DNA from: Owenia fusiformis
Lineage: Eukaryota > Annelida > Polychaeta > Sabellida > Oweniidae
Length of the DNA stretch: 64,000 nt
Direction of reading: 5' to 3'
Assembly (NCBI GenBank): GCA_903813345.2
Contig: CAIIXF020000010.1
Span: 3,585,169 to 3,649,168 of the forward strand
Positions within the stretch are counted from its first letter, which is position 1; every line of letters begins with the position of its first letter. The notes under the pieces were generated by a model, which did no database searches, was not told the DNA's origin, and saw nothing but the letters and a program-made list of their open reading frames with translations. Made by a program: the position numbers and the translations under genes. Of the stretch, positions 1 to 12,159 are shown piece by piece.

Positions 1-576
1 ACGTGAGCATGTTTACTACGCGTTTGTCCGTCATCTCAGAATCTCAGAGGATATGGTAGCAAACGCGAGTTACAATAAATGGACGCTGATATCTATTTTT
101 TCGTTCTGCGTAGGCCAAACAATGATTTAAAATCACTTCCAACCCTTCTGTGAGTATAAGAATGGTCATAAGAGGCCCCTGAAGGGTCATGAATGAAAAA
201 GAGCCCTCTGAAATTCCGTCAAATTGCAGGTTATTTCTTCATTTTTTGCTAAAAATACATGATTTTGAGGGCCCATATCTCACTGAAATTGCTACAATGT
301 AGCGATTTTTCATTTTCACAGTCTAGATACACGTGTCAGGTCAACAGAAACAGTGAGCATGTGTGATTTTTAAATTCCTACATTGTAGCAATATTTATTT
401 CAAAATACAGCTGTGGGGGAAACTTCTATTTACTTAGATTTGGGCGAAAATGGCCAAATTTCAGTCAAAATCCTCGGGACATAGGGCCTTTGTCGTAGAT
501 TTAGTCAATGAAGCAACTCTTAGTAGAAGGTGTGCCATTAGTTTGTTTGATTTCCACCCTCATTTCCCTGTTTTAC
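1..576. other. SLC16 intron sequence, no exon seen
   Basis: Should be intron 3 of the minus-strand SLC16-like gene. It contains an imperfect inverted pair around GCTACAATGTAGC (about 288-306) and CTACATTGTAGC (about 377-390). The plus-strand open frame at 450-662 overlaps exon 3 and has no recognisable content, so I take it as chance. Confidence 0.5.
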
Positions 577-880
577 CACAAGATCTGCCGCGTCTCCTCC
601 AAACTCACCGTGTCGAGTTGAGGTTTTTTCCTCCTAGGAGGATTTTCAAGAGGGCGGAATAATGCTCCTACTACTACTCCATTCAACACAATTCCCGATA
701 TGATCCACGTAGCACCTTTCCAAGTATACGTGTCGATAAGAAACCGACACAAAGGGGCAAATACAAATGCTCCGATACCACTGCCACATACAGCGATTCC
801 AGTTGCCAGAGCACGTCTTTTCTCAAAATAGAACCCAACCATCACAATTGCTGGCAAGTACATCAGTCCGAATCCAGCAC
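577..880 (-). CDS. SLC16A: SLC16-like exon 3 (helices 4-6 and start of central loop)
   Basis: The acceptor TTATCAG precedes GTGCTGGATTCGG at 880 and the donor is TTGTG|GTAAAA, with GT at 576-575. It encodes AGFGLMYLPAIVMVGFYFEK, the helix 5 signature, helix 6 and a basic then polar loop (PRRKKPQLDTVSLEE). Reading straight on would give a TAA inside the donor, so the frame ends by splicing, not by a stop codon. The acceptor for exon 4 is not visible in 1-575. Confidence 0.9.
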
Positions 881-2448
881 CTGATAATTAAAATAAGTTT
901 AATAAAATCTGATTTAAATGTATATGTACTGGAACAAATTACAGATATATGAACATCATTTTGCATATAGTTTATGTGTTTGAAATTACAGATTCTGTGT
1001 GAAGCAAAAACATATTATTTTTCTAATAACTTTGCATGTGAAAATTTTGACATATTTCTCAGTTGCACATTGCGTTGAACGACATCTGGCGTTTAAAATA
1101 TGATTCATATAATGACTTAAATGCAGAATCAGGAAGTAACAAAATTGCAAGCAACATATAGTTAGAGTATCCATGTATTTCTTACGATCCCAAATAAAAC
1201 CTCAAAAGATCCATGATATGTTATTAAGGATTAAAAATGCAAAAATGGGAGAAAACATTTAAATTCTCCGAGATAATGAATGTGCTAACCATATTTATGC
1301 AAATATTAATGTGCTTATTGTAAAAATCGTTAGTTTTCCTCAAATAAAGTATACACTTTGGGGATTTTTAGAAAATAAAAGAGCAAGCAGGGCTCATTGA
1401 CATATATTCTAGTATATCGAAGTAAATTCTACCTCCGAGGCCACCGTAGAGAACAATTAATGCGTCAACATTCGGTGAAAAGGTGCTAGCAAAGAACGAT
1501 GCTGCTGCCAACAGGCTACCTGCTATTGAAACTGCCCTACATCCAAATTTTTTAACTAAGCCTCCTGCTACCGGACCTATAAATAAGCAATATATGTTTT
1601 CAAAGATGGATTAAATACGGCAAAAACTGTTTAATCGATATAAAATTAAAATGAAATGAAGAAATTATGGAATTCTGAAATCTTAAATAGAGTCATTAAA
1701 TCTCGTTTTTAAATAAAAATATAAGTAAGAACGAAGAACAACTTAATTTATAGTACTCACTCACAGGTAAATATGTACCATTCAATGTGGTTACCATCAG
1801 TATGTGAATTGTACTCACTAACATATAATACCATTCGATGCACCGACGTAGCTACCACTAATATGTTAATTGTACATACTCACTCACAGCTAAATATATA
1901 CCATTCAATGTGGTTACCATCAATATGTGAATTGTATGTACTCACTAACATATAATACCATTCAATTCACCGACGTAGCTACCACTAATATGTTAATTGT
2001 ACATACTCACCCACAGCTGAATATATACCATTCAATGTGGTTACCATCAATATGTGAATTGTATGTACTCACTAACATATAATACCATTCAATGCACCGA
2101 CGTAGCTACCACTAATATTTTAATTGTACATACTCACCCACAGCTGAATAAATACCATTCAATGTAGCTGCCACCAATATGTAAGTTGCACTCACCCATA
2201 GTAAGATACATGCCATTCAGTGTTGACCCAACCCATGCAGTCTTTCCTTTGCTTTCTCTGTAATTATCCAGGAATTCAAGGTAGAATATCCCTGCTGAGA
2301 AACATACCCCATCAATTAAGAAGTTCGTGATGAATGACGAGAATACAATTACCCAGCCCCACCCACCATCAGGAGGAACTAATGGACTAATAACGTCATC
2401 TGTAGCTTTTTTATCATCATCATCGCTGCATTGACTCTTGTTCTGCAT
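577..2448 (-). CDS. SLC16A: SLC16 (monocarboxylate transporter-like) gene, N-terminal half, exons 1-3
   Basis: Three exons on the minus strand (2448-2196, 1576-1433, 880-577) join in one frame through GT-AG sites at phases 1, 1 and 2. The product is the N-terminal half of a twelve-helix major-facilitator transporter of the plasma membrane. The family moves lactate, pyruvate, creatine or related solutes, several members with protons. Both family signatures are present: DGGWGWV just before helix 1, and YFEKRRALATGIAVCGSGIG around helix 5. The start is the ATG at 2448, followed by a short acidic cytosolic tail (SDDDDKKATDD). The model stops in the large loop after helix 6; helices 7-12 must lie left of base 1. 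Which SLC16 subfamily, and so which substrate, cannot be decided from this half; the tail and the wording around helix 1 recall the MCT9/12/14 group. Confidence 0.9.
1433..1576 (-). CDS. SLC16A: SLC16-like exon 2 (helices 2-3)
   Basis: 144 bases between an acceptor ending TATAG (AG at 1578-1577) and a donor GTAGAA (GT at 1432-1431). It reads GPVAGGLVKKFGCRAVSIAG, then SLLAAASFFASTF, then DALIVLYGGLG. This matches the family's second and third helices and the positively charged loop between them. Phase 1 at both ends, so the frame carries cleanly from exon 1 into exon 3. It is too short to stand out as an open frame. Confidence 0.9.
1756..2195. repeat. 127-bp tandem array in SLC16 intron 1, built of exon/donor-like half units
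   Basis: CCATTCAATG followed by TGGTTACC or a close variant recurs at about 1778, 1901, 2028 and 2155, spacings of 123, 127 and 127 bases. Each unit has two diverged halves of about 57 and 70 bases. On the minus strand every half has GAATGG, a short AT stretch, GTGAGT, then a tail ending near CATATTRRTGG. This is the layout of the real end of exon 1 (GAATGGCATG, CTATG, GTGAGT). The array abuts the true donor. Confidence 0.85.
2196..2448 (-). CDS. SLC16A: SLC16-like exon 1 (start codon, helix 1, start of helix 2)
   Basis: Begins at the ATG complementary to 2448-2446. It encodes about 84 residues: a hydrophilic acidic tail, then PPDGGWGWVIVF, a first hydrophobic helix, and ESKGKTAWVG leading into NGMYLTMG. 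The donor is G|GTGAGT, with GT at 2195-2194 (phase 1). The open frame continues past the donor into the intron repeat and reads a degenerate second version of the exon end (see the tandem repeat at 1756-2195). Confidence 0.9.
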
Positions 2449-2664
2449 ACTTTCCTAAATAAAAGGAAAGATACATTGACGTATACGTTGTTGTCGATCA
2501 TATAAAACGATTCCTGTAACCCTACTTTCACACGAAACAAGTTCTCAATACATTGTCGAAAAATCTGTGTACGAACAGATTGTGGACGTACTGACAAACA
2601 CTACAAGTTAAGACGAGTTCAAATCTTGACTATGATTATTTTTAAGTGGACGTACTCAAACTTA

Positions 2665-3345
2665 GAGCATGCTTACAATTTTTTGGTGATCGTCACATTC
2701 TGCAATGAGACTGGCCAGTATCATGCAAAGGTAACGGCCGTAACCTTCGCATCTAAGATGGCGGATGGTAATTGTCAATTTCGATATTTTTCGTTTTCAT
2801 CGAATTAATCAACTTTATAGTTTACGTTATGCTTTGATATTTGAACCAAATCAGGCTTATATGTCTTGGAAACTATGGAGTATAATAATTTGTTTATATC
2901 ATGCGTGGGTGGCCAGTTCAATGATATCGTCAACCGCTTAAGGGAAGGTAACTGGAAATTTATGATACGGCAACGGTTATGTACATTTTAATACACGTTA
3001 ACTGGATACCTTAGCTCTCAATTAAACTCTCCTAACGACCGCATGTATCCGTTATCTTGTCGTCTGTAAAACCCAAATCCCAGTTACCTTCCCTTAAACA
3101 GTGGAAGATATCGTTGAACTGTGGTGCCTACCAATGTTATATGAACAAATGATACTCCACAGTTTCCATGTCATATGTACCTGGTATAGTTCAAATATAA
3201 TAGCGTTACGTCAACTATAAAAAAATAGTTGTCGAAATCGAAACTTACCGTCCGCCATCTTTGATGCGAAGGTTATTGCCGTTATCTTCGCTTGATACTG
3301 ACCAGTGAATGAGAACGAATGTCAACGTTCTTTAAAGATGCGCTT
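2665..3345. mobile_element. Fold-back (long inverted repeat) element, about 0.68 kb
   Basis: The two halves are inverted copies. GACTGGCCAGTATCA near 2709 pairs with TGATACTGACCAG near 3294, the ATGGCGGAT/TCCGCCAT block at about 2758 pairs with about 3251, and GGGAAGGTAACTGG near 2942 pairs with CCAGTTACCTTCCC near 3081. Pairing fades outside about 2665 and 3345. There is no coding capacity, so this is a non-autonomous palindromic repeat. The exact ends and target duplication were not resolved. Confidence 0.7.
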
Positions 3346-4570
3346 TAACTGCTTCGATCAGAACTTTCGTACTACAACCCTACTGGGGACATATTGGGAA
3401 AGAGGTTGAATAGATTGCAAAAGGTTTAAACTGATCAATGTAATTGAACTGTTTAGTTACATTCTGTAGACCGAAAAGATATTGCTTATGGACGAGTTTG
3501 CAAGATGTGGTGTGTCGTTTAAAGTATAACACATGTTAAGGGTTTCTTTATTTGTTATATGATTCCTGAAAATGCTTAAATGAGCCAGGCCACATGAAAA
3601 GGGGTCTTGTCACAGATTTTTTCAATATTCTGATTTTTTGTTTATCTTAAAAAGCACAAAGAAACCTTTCAAATGAGCCATGGCTTATGTCTTAACCATT
3701 TCCTTGCATATATAGACCAAAAAGTCGGATCTGAATTTAGCACATTTTTCTCTTAATCGTGGGCATATTTTTGGCTCTGTGTAGCATAATTTTAATTTTT
3801 GTGATAAGACCGGTTTTCCTATGGCCAGGCTCAAATATCATCATGACTCATCATGTTGATTGTTTATTTATCCAACATTAATGTGGGTCGTTGATTTGGT
3901 GTGTCCTTTCTTTGATTGACAACTGCAATGTTTAGGTACATCCAGTATGAAATGTATTTCATTCATGCTGTACCTTCATTTCACACACTTTATTTTTAAA
4001 ACTCAAATGTTACTCACACGTAAACAAAAAAGCAAACTGATTAGGGCAAGGGCATTGCACTTCTTTTTTTTATAACATAGCAGGGATTCATCAAGGCGCC
4101 ATGTGAAAAAGTGTTCGTTTAAGCAAATCAACCATCCCATTGAAAACTCCATCCTTTAGAATTGCAAGTTGTGAAAATCCAATCTTCAAAATCAATGATT
4201 TTATTTATCATAGGGCCAGCAAACACCATGTAGGCGTATAATATAGCAAATATTAAAAACATTTGCATCTGTTTTACGGAGGTTTTTGATTAATTATCAC
4301 CGGGTTTGATAAAGAAAAAATTATATTTTCGATTGGTTACTTCAAATAAGACCGAGACCTTATATGCGTCTATTATTTTTAAAAGCAAACAGGAAAACAT
4401 AGGACAGAAATAAAATTTTAGGACGACTAGAAATGTATTAAACTCGATAATATTTTGATACCATATTTGTCTCAGACTTAACAATTGACATAATAGTAGT
4501 ATTCGCTAAGTATTTCATATCATTTGCCGTTTACCATTCGATCACAGTAATGAGCCATTAACTTAATTTC
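3346..4570. other. Gene-free AT-rich spacer
   Basis: No exon, RNA gene or repeat structure recognised. The open frames on both strands are short, biased by AT content and free of family motifs. Confidence 0.4.
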
Positions 4571-6245
4571 GCAATAAAACTGTTCCGATTAAATATCGCT
4601 CTGTCACCGTTTTAAACACAATATCTAAACTATATGAAAGAATTATTCAAAAACAACTTCTTATCCATCTCATTGAAAAGAATATTCTCTTTATAAAACC
4701 AGCCAGGGTTAAATCAGGTCACAGTACTGATCTTCAACTATATAATTATTGAGCATCACACATAGGCCAAACTGCCCTAATTCACGTCACCATACTAGTC
4801 AATGGGCAAAAGGGCAAACGCCTGACTTTTTATCTCGAGTTATGGATTTATGTGTTCTCACTGGCCTATCTGAGGTTCTAAACCTATGTCTAAGCTACAT
4901 TTTGACACTAAACTCAACAGGGGCCAAACATCTACTTTTTAAAATAATTGGTCAATTGTGACACTACCCCCTCTCTCTGCCGACAGTAATTGAAATTCAC
5001 AAAAATGAAGGCAAAATTAATACGCCACTTGATTCGAAATTTTCCTTCAGATAACTCAAGTGAACGCATTTTCAGAAGAAATGGCATGTTGTCATTGCAA
5101 AAAGATGACAACTGTGCCTACATACTAGCTTACTGACTCGTCATGATCACAATTGTGTTGGGACTACATTCATTTTTGAAAACTACTTTTTTCTATTCAG
5201 CGGAAGTGACGTATTAGGACATTTGGGCCATCTTATCATTGCAGCAAGTCTGCGCAACTCTTCTAGCCATAGAATCTACGTTTGATAAAGTTCCCCACTC
5301 ACTGCTTTTACACAAAATCGAAGCACACGGAATTGAACACAATTTTTTTTAAACTTTTTACTTCATATCTCTATGGTAGAAGGGTCAAGGCAAACTTCAA
5401 CTCAGAGCTTTCACCTTCGCTACAAACAGCCTTAATAAATTGCGGGGTGCCATGAGGATCAATTTTAGGACCAATTTTCTTCTTGCTTACATTAATGACC
5501 TTCCCGATGAAATAGAATCTCAATAATTCATTTATGCAGATGATACATCTTTTCATGTTAGTGTTACACCTAATACAGGTGTACACAATTCTCTTTTTTA
5601 AAATACAAAATGATAACTTCAATAAAATGTTTGACTAGTCAAAAGTATGGAAAAATCAATTTAGGGTTCTACACTTTTCCTAGATCCATTTGAGCGTGTC
5701 AATAGTCACAAACACCCGGTTGTAATCATAGAGGCACATTTGAAAATTGAAGAGCACATCAATAACATTGTAAATAAAGAAAGTAAAATGCTCAATCCAT
5801 TAAGTTTTCTGGAAGTTTAATTAGCATCTAAACATTTAGAACGAATGCACATTTCTTATATTTTGCCTAATCTAATTTTTTACTGTCTTAAAATTTCAAC
5901 TTGATTAAATATATACTTTGAGTGTCTATTAAATGGATTTTGGACGGACCTTCAATACCTTATTGTAGGCCTAATGATTCACGACCTAAGACCCGATCTT
6001 AGGTGTCCATACTATGGGTTGCTATTACAACCGTGACTCTGACAAAAAGTAATATTTTGTGGACATAATAAGAAATGTCTAATAATACTTTGTACCAAGT
6101 TACTGTGAGAATTGCAAAGACTACTTTCCTTGAATTTATTATCGATGATAAACTAAAATGGAATGATCATATCGCTCATGTATTTTCCAAAATATCACAA
6201 GTAGTTGGAATTCTTTACAAGGTTGAAAATAATTTGGGGTAAATA
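4571..6245 (+). pseudogene. Decayed non-LTR retrotransposon (LINE) reverse transcriptase
   Basis: The plus strand shows the order of a LINE reverse transcriptase, broken by stops and shifts. At about 4595-4740 it reads ISKLYERIIQKQLL and later SGHSTDLQLY, the thumb-proximal start of the RT domain. At about 5435-5480 it reads CGVP, a stop, then GSILGP, the VPQGSILGP block with Q changed to TGA. At about 5495-5560, after a frame shift, it reads YINDLPDEIE and then YADDTS, the catalytic YADD box at about 5533. At about 6140-6240 it reads DDKLKWNDHI and KISQVVGILYK, the region after the RT palm. No intact frame remains, so the copy is dead. The endonuclease domain was not found upstream. The clade is not decidable by eye. 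Confidence 0.8.
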
Positions 6246-6455
6246 TAACCTTTCCCAACTTTTTCAAATGACAAGATAGGCCTCTACTGATAAAACACAA
6301 GTAACATTTAACATTTGTGTAATATTCCTTTAGTTCAATACAATGAAATTGTAACATATATCGTTTAATTTTAAAACCTTTTAAAAAATTCCCGGGAGTG
6401 GGATGGAGATATTATATCATCCCGCATTTGGCCTGAAGCGGAACATATGTAACTA

Positions 6456-7555
6456 CAGGGTGGGCCAAAAAAATTTGCAACTTTTTTAAAAGGCTTGAAA
6501 AGGATCATAACATTAAGGTATTGACATAAAAATTCATATACAGAAACTTTAGGATAGGCATATTTTACCATTCAAATATTTAAGCTAATACTGACTTCAA
6601 TTGTTTTCAACAGATCTTTGAATATCAGTGGTAAATTGTTCATGTGTCCAAGATTTACCATTTTTCCTAGAAAATGTGAATTTCTATGATTTTATGTGAT
6701 TAACAATAACACATTCATTATGTTCTCTAAATCTGCTACAATCTTTTAATTGTTTAACCAATGGCTAGTACAGTTTTATATTAGTATCTACTATGGTATT
6801 ATTTTATACTGTATCTATTAAATATTTATTTAAAACATGTTCCATGCATCCGCCTTTTAGCTTCACTATTACACAGACACAAGGGCGTAACTGCAATGGC
6901 GCCATCCAGCGATTCTTGTGGTACTTCTTTCCACTTCTCCTAACCTCTTTTAGTTCATCAATAGTGTGTGGGGATTACCATTAACTGCAATAAACTGCTC
7001 CAGGTGCCTCCATGTGTGATAGTCACAGGGGTTGGCATTTGGTGTATTGGGCAGCCATTTATAAGGACTAATAAATCTAGAGGTATCATCCTCCAGGTAT
7101 TCCAAAGTGACCCTTGCCTGATGGTTGGAAGCGATAGTGAAGGTGAAAGGTGGATGTAAGAACATGTGATTAATAAATAATTAATAGATACAGTATAACA
7201 TAATACCATTGTGAGTAGATGCCGATATAAACTGTCCTAGTATATTGAATAAACAGTTATCAGAGATTGTAGAAGATTTAGTAAACATAATGGATGTGTT
7301 ATTATTGTTGATCACATAAAATCATAAAAAGTCACATTTTCTTGGAAAAACAGTAAATCTCGGACACATGAACAATTTACCATCGATATTCAAAGATCTG
7401 TCAAAGAAATTAGAAGTCAGTATTATCTTTGATATTTGAATCGTAAAATATGCCTATCCTAAACTTTGTGTAAGTCGATTTTTATGTCAATACCTTCATG
7501 TTATGATACTTTTCTAGCCTTTTAAAAAAGTTGCAAAATTTTTTGGCCCACCCTG
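6456..7555. mobile_element. Palindromic Tc1/mariner-type element with long inverted arms and TA flanks
   Basis: The ends are CAGGGTGGGCCAAAAAAAT at 6456 and its inverse (ATTTTTTGGCCCACCCTG) ending at 7555. TA dinucleotides lie at 6454-6455 and 7556-7557, the target duplication usual for this superfamily. The inverted arms run about 410 bases inward on each side (to about 6867 and 7137), far longer than normal mariner termini. The unpaired core of about 270 bases holds a transposase scrap. It probably arose by inverted duplication of one transposon end, a fold-back derivative. Confidence 0.85.
6958..7165 (-). pseudogene. Mariner-family transposase, C-terminal fragment
   Basis: The minus-strand frame reads LEYLEDDTSRFISPYKWLPN, then TPNANPCDYHTWRHLEQF. 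This matches the block around the third catalytic aspartate of mariner transposases, usually of the form WPP-SPDLNPxDYFLWGYLK. The aspartate of PCDYHTW is kept. Only about 70 residues are left and no catalytic domain upstream is present, so the fragment cannot be active. It lies in the loop of the palindromic element 6456-7555, which supports the mariner assignment of that element. Confidence 0.7.
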
Positions 7556-8477
7556 TATATACACCCGGATGGGTGTCAGTTGCCTGTAAACTGAATATTG
7601 ATGAAATTGACAAAGAAAACTACTATGCAAACTGTAGGTGTTCTTACTGCAATTATTGCATGAGATGCGACTCTATTTTGCGTTGTTTATCGCCCCTTGT
7701 ATAATAAACATCATGACCTCCATGTAAAAGAAAATAAGCATGCTTAATAATTTGTAATATCTATAACTGAACGTTCTTACCTTTATTCACAAATGCATCA
7801 AACGCCAAATCAATTATCCAAAATATTTATTTTCAAATTAAACAACAGAATTTCCTCGTTGAATGTCTACTCGCGTGTCCTTCTCTGACAATTATGAAAG
7901 TAAACATCTAGTCTAACCTAAACTTATAAAACATAACATTGACCCCTGTTTCACTGGACGGTTAAATTGCTTATTTCGTTATGAATCATTTTTTCAAAAA
8001 GCTGAGCAACGATTCAATTTTGTGCCAGTGTAACACCTCCGCCTTCGTTAGAAAAGCTCAAAGCAATTGAGTATACACTCCAACGAAGTAGAGATCGCAA
8101 CGGTACTGAAAATTAAACCAATACCGGTAACCGTTACCCAAACAGTACCGTTACCAAAACACCGGTAAAAGTATTACTACTTAACCTAGGATTCTTATCT
8201 TTACCGATCTGAATTTGAAAAGTACAGCAAAAATTATGTACCCTTCGAATCAAGATGGATTTTTGTTTTTGATTAAAAAGTAAACACATTTCAAATCATT
8301 TCTCAAACGTAGCAAACGAGATGCAGTATACATGAAGATGGAAGGGGGGGGGGTAGATCTTAATAACCCAGGACGATCAAGGTGGGCTCGATCGGTTTCT
8401 GAATCTGACTTTGAAGGGAAACCCATTACAAATACAACTACAACCCTAGCCAAGCCTGAACCTAAACTTCCTTAAAA
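7556..8477. other. Spacer with a short ACCGGTA-rich stretch
   Basis: No gene recognised. Around 8105-8170 there is a simple-sequence patch of ACCGGTA and ACCGTTACC variants. A G homopolymer sits at 8343-8352. Open frames here have no family motif. Confidence 0.4.
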
Positions 8478-9732
8478 GTCCATGGTATGACTTCCGAATA
8501 TGAAGGATCCGTAGCACACTATAGCGCAGCAACATTTGAAGCAATATTTATGAAGGTGTACATGTCTTGATTCTTTTAAAATACCATTTGCTAAAAAACT
8601 TCCGGCTTTCGGGTCGAAAAATGCCTTTCATCACAAGGGGTAAAAAAACGTAAATATTTTGATTCGAATTTTTATACATTTTATAAGACACAGACTGTTA
8701 TTCTAAGCATACAAACAAAAAAAGATTATCATAATTTAAAAATATACTATTTAATTTTACCGTAGATATTTTATCGGTGTTTAATTAGTGTAATTATGCA
8801 AGTGTGTTTTTCAGAGTTGGTTTGATATTTCAAATATGAGCCAAGCCTCAACAAAAGTGTGTGGAATATTTAGGTAATTTATGATTGGGAACATATTAGT
8901 TTTCTTACCATTTAAAACATCTTATTACCAGAATTTTTCCATATCATCGCAAGGGGTCTAACAACAAATTATTGTTCATGTTTTATAAATCATAATACAA
9001 TAAAAATTATGTAAGATTTATATCTAATTAAATGTTACAGAGGTATTGGAATGTTCATATATTCTAAGGGCATGTCTAATAATCAATTAGAGTCATATGC
9101 AATCGAACGCCTTCTTCCTCGACGTTACTTGTGGCTATCATCAAGTTTTCTGGCGGCTGTTTCTTCTTTGACCTTACCGCTGGATACAATCAAATTTTAG
9201 GAAAATAATGATAACGATTTTTCTCAATTATTCATGAATTCGACCAAGCAACTGAGCAATATCTAACTTCGAGAAATAGAATTTTAGCTGTAGTCCCAAT
9301 TAGTCAAGGAAGAGCAATAGACCCTTTTTTATTGATAATGTTCACCGCTGAATAAAAGTACAAAACGTATTGAGACCCATTTTGTGAAAAACTAGCATTA
9401 TTTAAACATTTTTCATTCTAATAAAGTGATTCATTTGTAGCATTTATTTTATCAATACCTGAGAAACAATACAAAACGTCGAAACACTGATTACATATTT
9501 TTTGGGGTATTGATAGGAAAAATAACCTCAAACTTATAGCTTAGAAACCTAAATCACTTTTTAAAAATCACTTTGTATTATTTTCTGTTGCACTGTGTAC
9601 TCCAAATTGTGAAAAATTGGGATTTTATTTTTTGGTATTTTTGTACCTCTGTTAATGGCAGACACAATTCAGCCTAAAAGCCGGAAGTATATTAAACGTT
9701 TATGATAAAGTATTGGGGAACATATGTAGGTT
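8478..9732 (+). mobile_element. Interspersed repeat family A, copy 1 (right end missing)
   Basis: Starts GTCCATGGTATGACTTCC and continues GTAGCACACTATAGCGCAGC. The same sequence starts the element at 48661 and, inverted, ends the element at 57499-58582. Internal blocks shared by all three include a TTAGAAACCTAAATCA-type motif and AAAGCCGGAAGTATATTAAA near the far end. Homology stops at about 9732, before the inverted terminal repeat, so this copy is truncated. There is no coding capacity. Confidence 0.75.
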
Positions 9733-10016
9733 TTGCATCTATTTTGACAGTTTGGAAATAAACAATGGTATATACCTTGGCAGCACCTATTGATGACATC
9801 AATGAGCAAATTGTAAGGTAGAAACGACACCACAATTCATATAAGAATAGAATTACATAACATGGTGAGCCCATGATATCACAGAGCAATTTAAAATCAG
9901 ATGACTTTATGGAGACATTACATCACATGGACTCAGCATAAATAATGTCATCAATAATAATACTGCTGAACAGAATATCAATAATATTCAGCGTCAAATT
10001 AGAGCACTAAGTTCTA

Positions 10017-11220
10017 CAGGGCGTTCAATAAGTATTGCTTATTTTGTTATAACTTTTGTTATCTTGCTTTTGTTTTCATGAAACTTTCACAACATAAGAA
10101 ACACATGTCTGACCTTATTTTATCCAAAATTCCAGAAACCCGACTTAGTATTGACAAAGTTATGGTTACTATGGTAACCATTGTCACGGGTACCCGGGGC
10201 AACATAAGGGTTTACATAATGAATTATTGTTAAACATCAAATAAACACTTTGATAAATAAAAACTGATGATATGGTCAAATCTTGATGTTGTCAGTTTGA
10301 ATTATATGTATTATTAATAACAGTTAAAAGAGATCTGAGAGGAATATCGCACCAGAATCTCAATCAGCTGATGTCTGCAGTGAACATCTCCCTAGCAACA
10401 CACTTCAACGTCCTCTAAGAGCAATATCGACCTTCAGGTTCCACCAGTATTAATGCCCCCACTCACAGATCCTCTATCGTCCAAAATACAATAACAGAGC
10501 TTTGGCATGGAAGCATTGCCCCACGAAGCATATTCCCCACGAAGCATATTATCCAGATAAGGCCCCACTTAATTTTGCTGTATTCGCCCCAGTGAAAAGA
10601 GATATGAGAGGAATATCGCACCTGAATCTCAATCAGCTGATGTCAGCAGTGAACATCTCCCTAGCCACACACTTCAGCGTCCTCTAAGAGCAATATCGAC
10701 CTACAGGTTCCACCAGTATTAACGCCCCCACTCACAGATTCTCTATTGTCCAAAATACAATAACAGAGGTTTGGCATGGAAGCATTGCCCCACGAAGAAT
10801 ATTCCCCATGAAGCATATTCCCCAGATAAGGCCCCACTTAATTTTGCTGTATTCGCCCCAGTGAAAAGAGATCTGAGAGGAATATTTTGAGCACCTCATG
10901 AAGTGAATATGGATCATGAAGTGACTCGAGAATGGATTATTTGTAACTGCACTGCATATCCCAAGAGTTAAACAGTACTATTATATGATACTGCTTTCAA
11001 CACTCAAAATGTCGTCCAAAGTGACGTCAGAACTTTGCCTCGCATATCCATGACACTGGTTACCTTAGTAACCATTTATTTCTTAATGCTAATTTGATTG
11101 TCTTCAAATTTTCAGAGAATGAAGTCAGATATACGTTCCTTATGTTGTAGAAGTTTCATGAAGAAAAGTCAAACAGAACAAAAGATAAAGCAAAATTAGC
11201 AATACTTATTGAACGCCCTG
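10017..11220. mobile_element. TA-flanked DNA transposon relic, CAGGGCGTTCAATAAGTATT ends
   Basis: The terminal inverted repeats start CAGGGCGTTCAATAAGTATT at 10017 and end with its inverse at 11220, agreeing over some 45 bases. TA lies at 10015-10016 and 11221-11222. The ends and TA duplication place it in the Tc1/mariner group. Inside, a 269-bp unit is present twice with a partial third copy. No transposase frame was recognised. The element stops 9 bases before the CTAGGG that flanks the giant element at 11236. Confidence 0.8.
10326..10890. repeat. 269-bp tandem duplication, two units and a partial third
   Basis: AAAAGAGATVTGAGAGGAAT begins at 10326, 10595 and 10864, exactly 269 bases apart. 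The first two units are nearly identical (AATCAGCTGATGTC, AACATCTCCCTAGC and CCAGTATTAA blocks shared). The third breaks off after about 25 bases. A 61-codon frame (10502-10687) crosses the junction and looks fortuitous. Confidence 0.85.
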
Positions 11221-12159
11221 TATATACTCCTAGGGTATGGTTTACTTTCTGTCTCAAAACCCCTACGTACGATTTCGTGGTATTTACTACGATTAGTGTA
11301 TACGATTTTGATATTATGTACACGATTTCTAAACATGTCAAGAAAATCGTATACGAACAAGAACGACGTTTATCGTAGAAAAATGCTAAACGCATTGATA
11401 TATCGTATACTATCTATTAGTTAACTATACGTATTTTTATCTAGTTCGGATCGGATATATTTGCTACGTTAACATCGAAACCACTAAGGATTTTTTAGGG
11501 GTATACGATTACATAATCGTAGCTATACTTAGGCACAAGCGCAAGTCTTTGTGTCATTTGTGGTCATTCATCTATCTATTATAGATGTCACTTCGATTCA
11601 GTTGAATATTCATAGACCTCCATTGCATCCCGAAGCGTCCGCAGTATCTTGACTTTCTCCGTCGAACTCTAGAACCCATGAATCTATATTGTTTTGCCAA
11701 GGAAAACTGAGATTTTCTTTGGTATAAAAAGTACATGGGTGGTGCTTTATAAAATGACACATTGTGTAAAATTCTGTAAAGTTTACTTTTCAGTTTTAAA
11801 TCATGAAAAACGGTTTCTCCTTGGCTTGACTTATTTACGGCCTAATTTGAACTGTTTTTTTAAATATGAAGATACATCTGAATGTTCTTTCACATTGTAC
11901 ATTTAGCTTACTTTTTGATCATTTTCATTATTTTCCAAGCTTAGATTTGTTATTAGTTATGAATATGAATGTCTTCGGGTTTAGGGTCAAACACGCTTGT
12001 TACATGTTGCTTTGTTTATTTATATTTGGGTGAAACGTTTCCCCAATATTGCGTAAAAAGTCACTTCTACATTACAAAAGGAGTACAGGCTTTATCACGG
12101 GATCTTTTCATCTCATACTTTATATACCACCTATCCTATTTGTTATATGTTTCAACAAG

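Noticed and set aside
450-662. Plus-strand frame of 70 codons
   Set aside because: It overlaps SLC16 exon 3 on the other strand, has no motif, and is explained as an antisense shadow plus intron.
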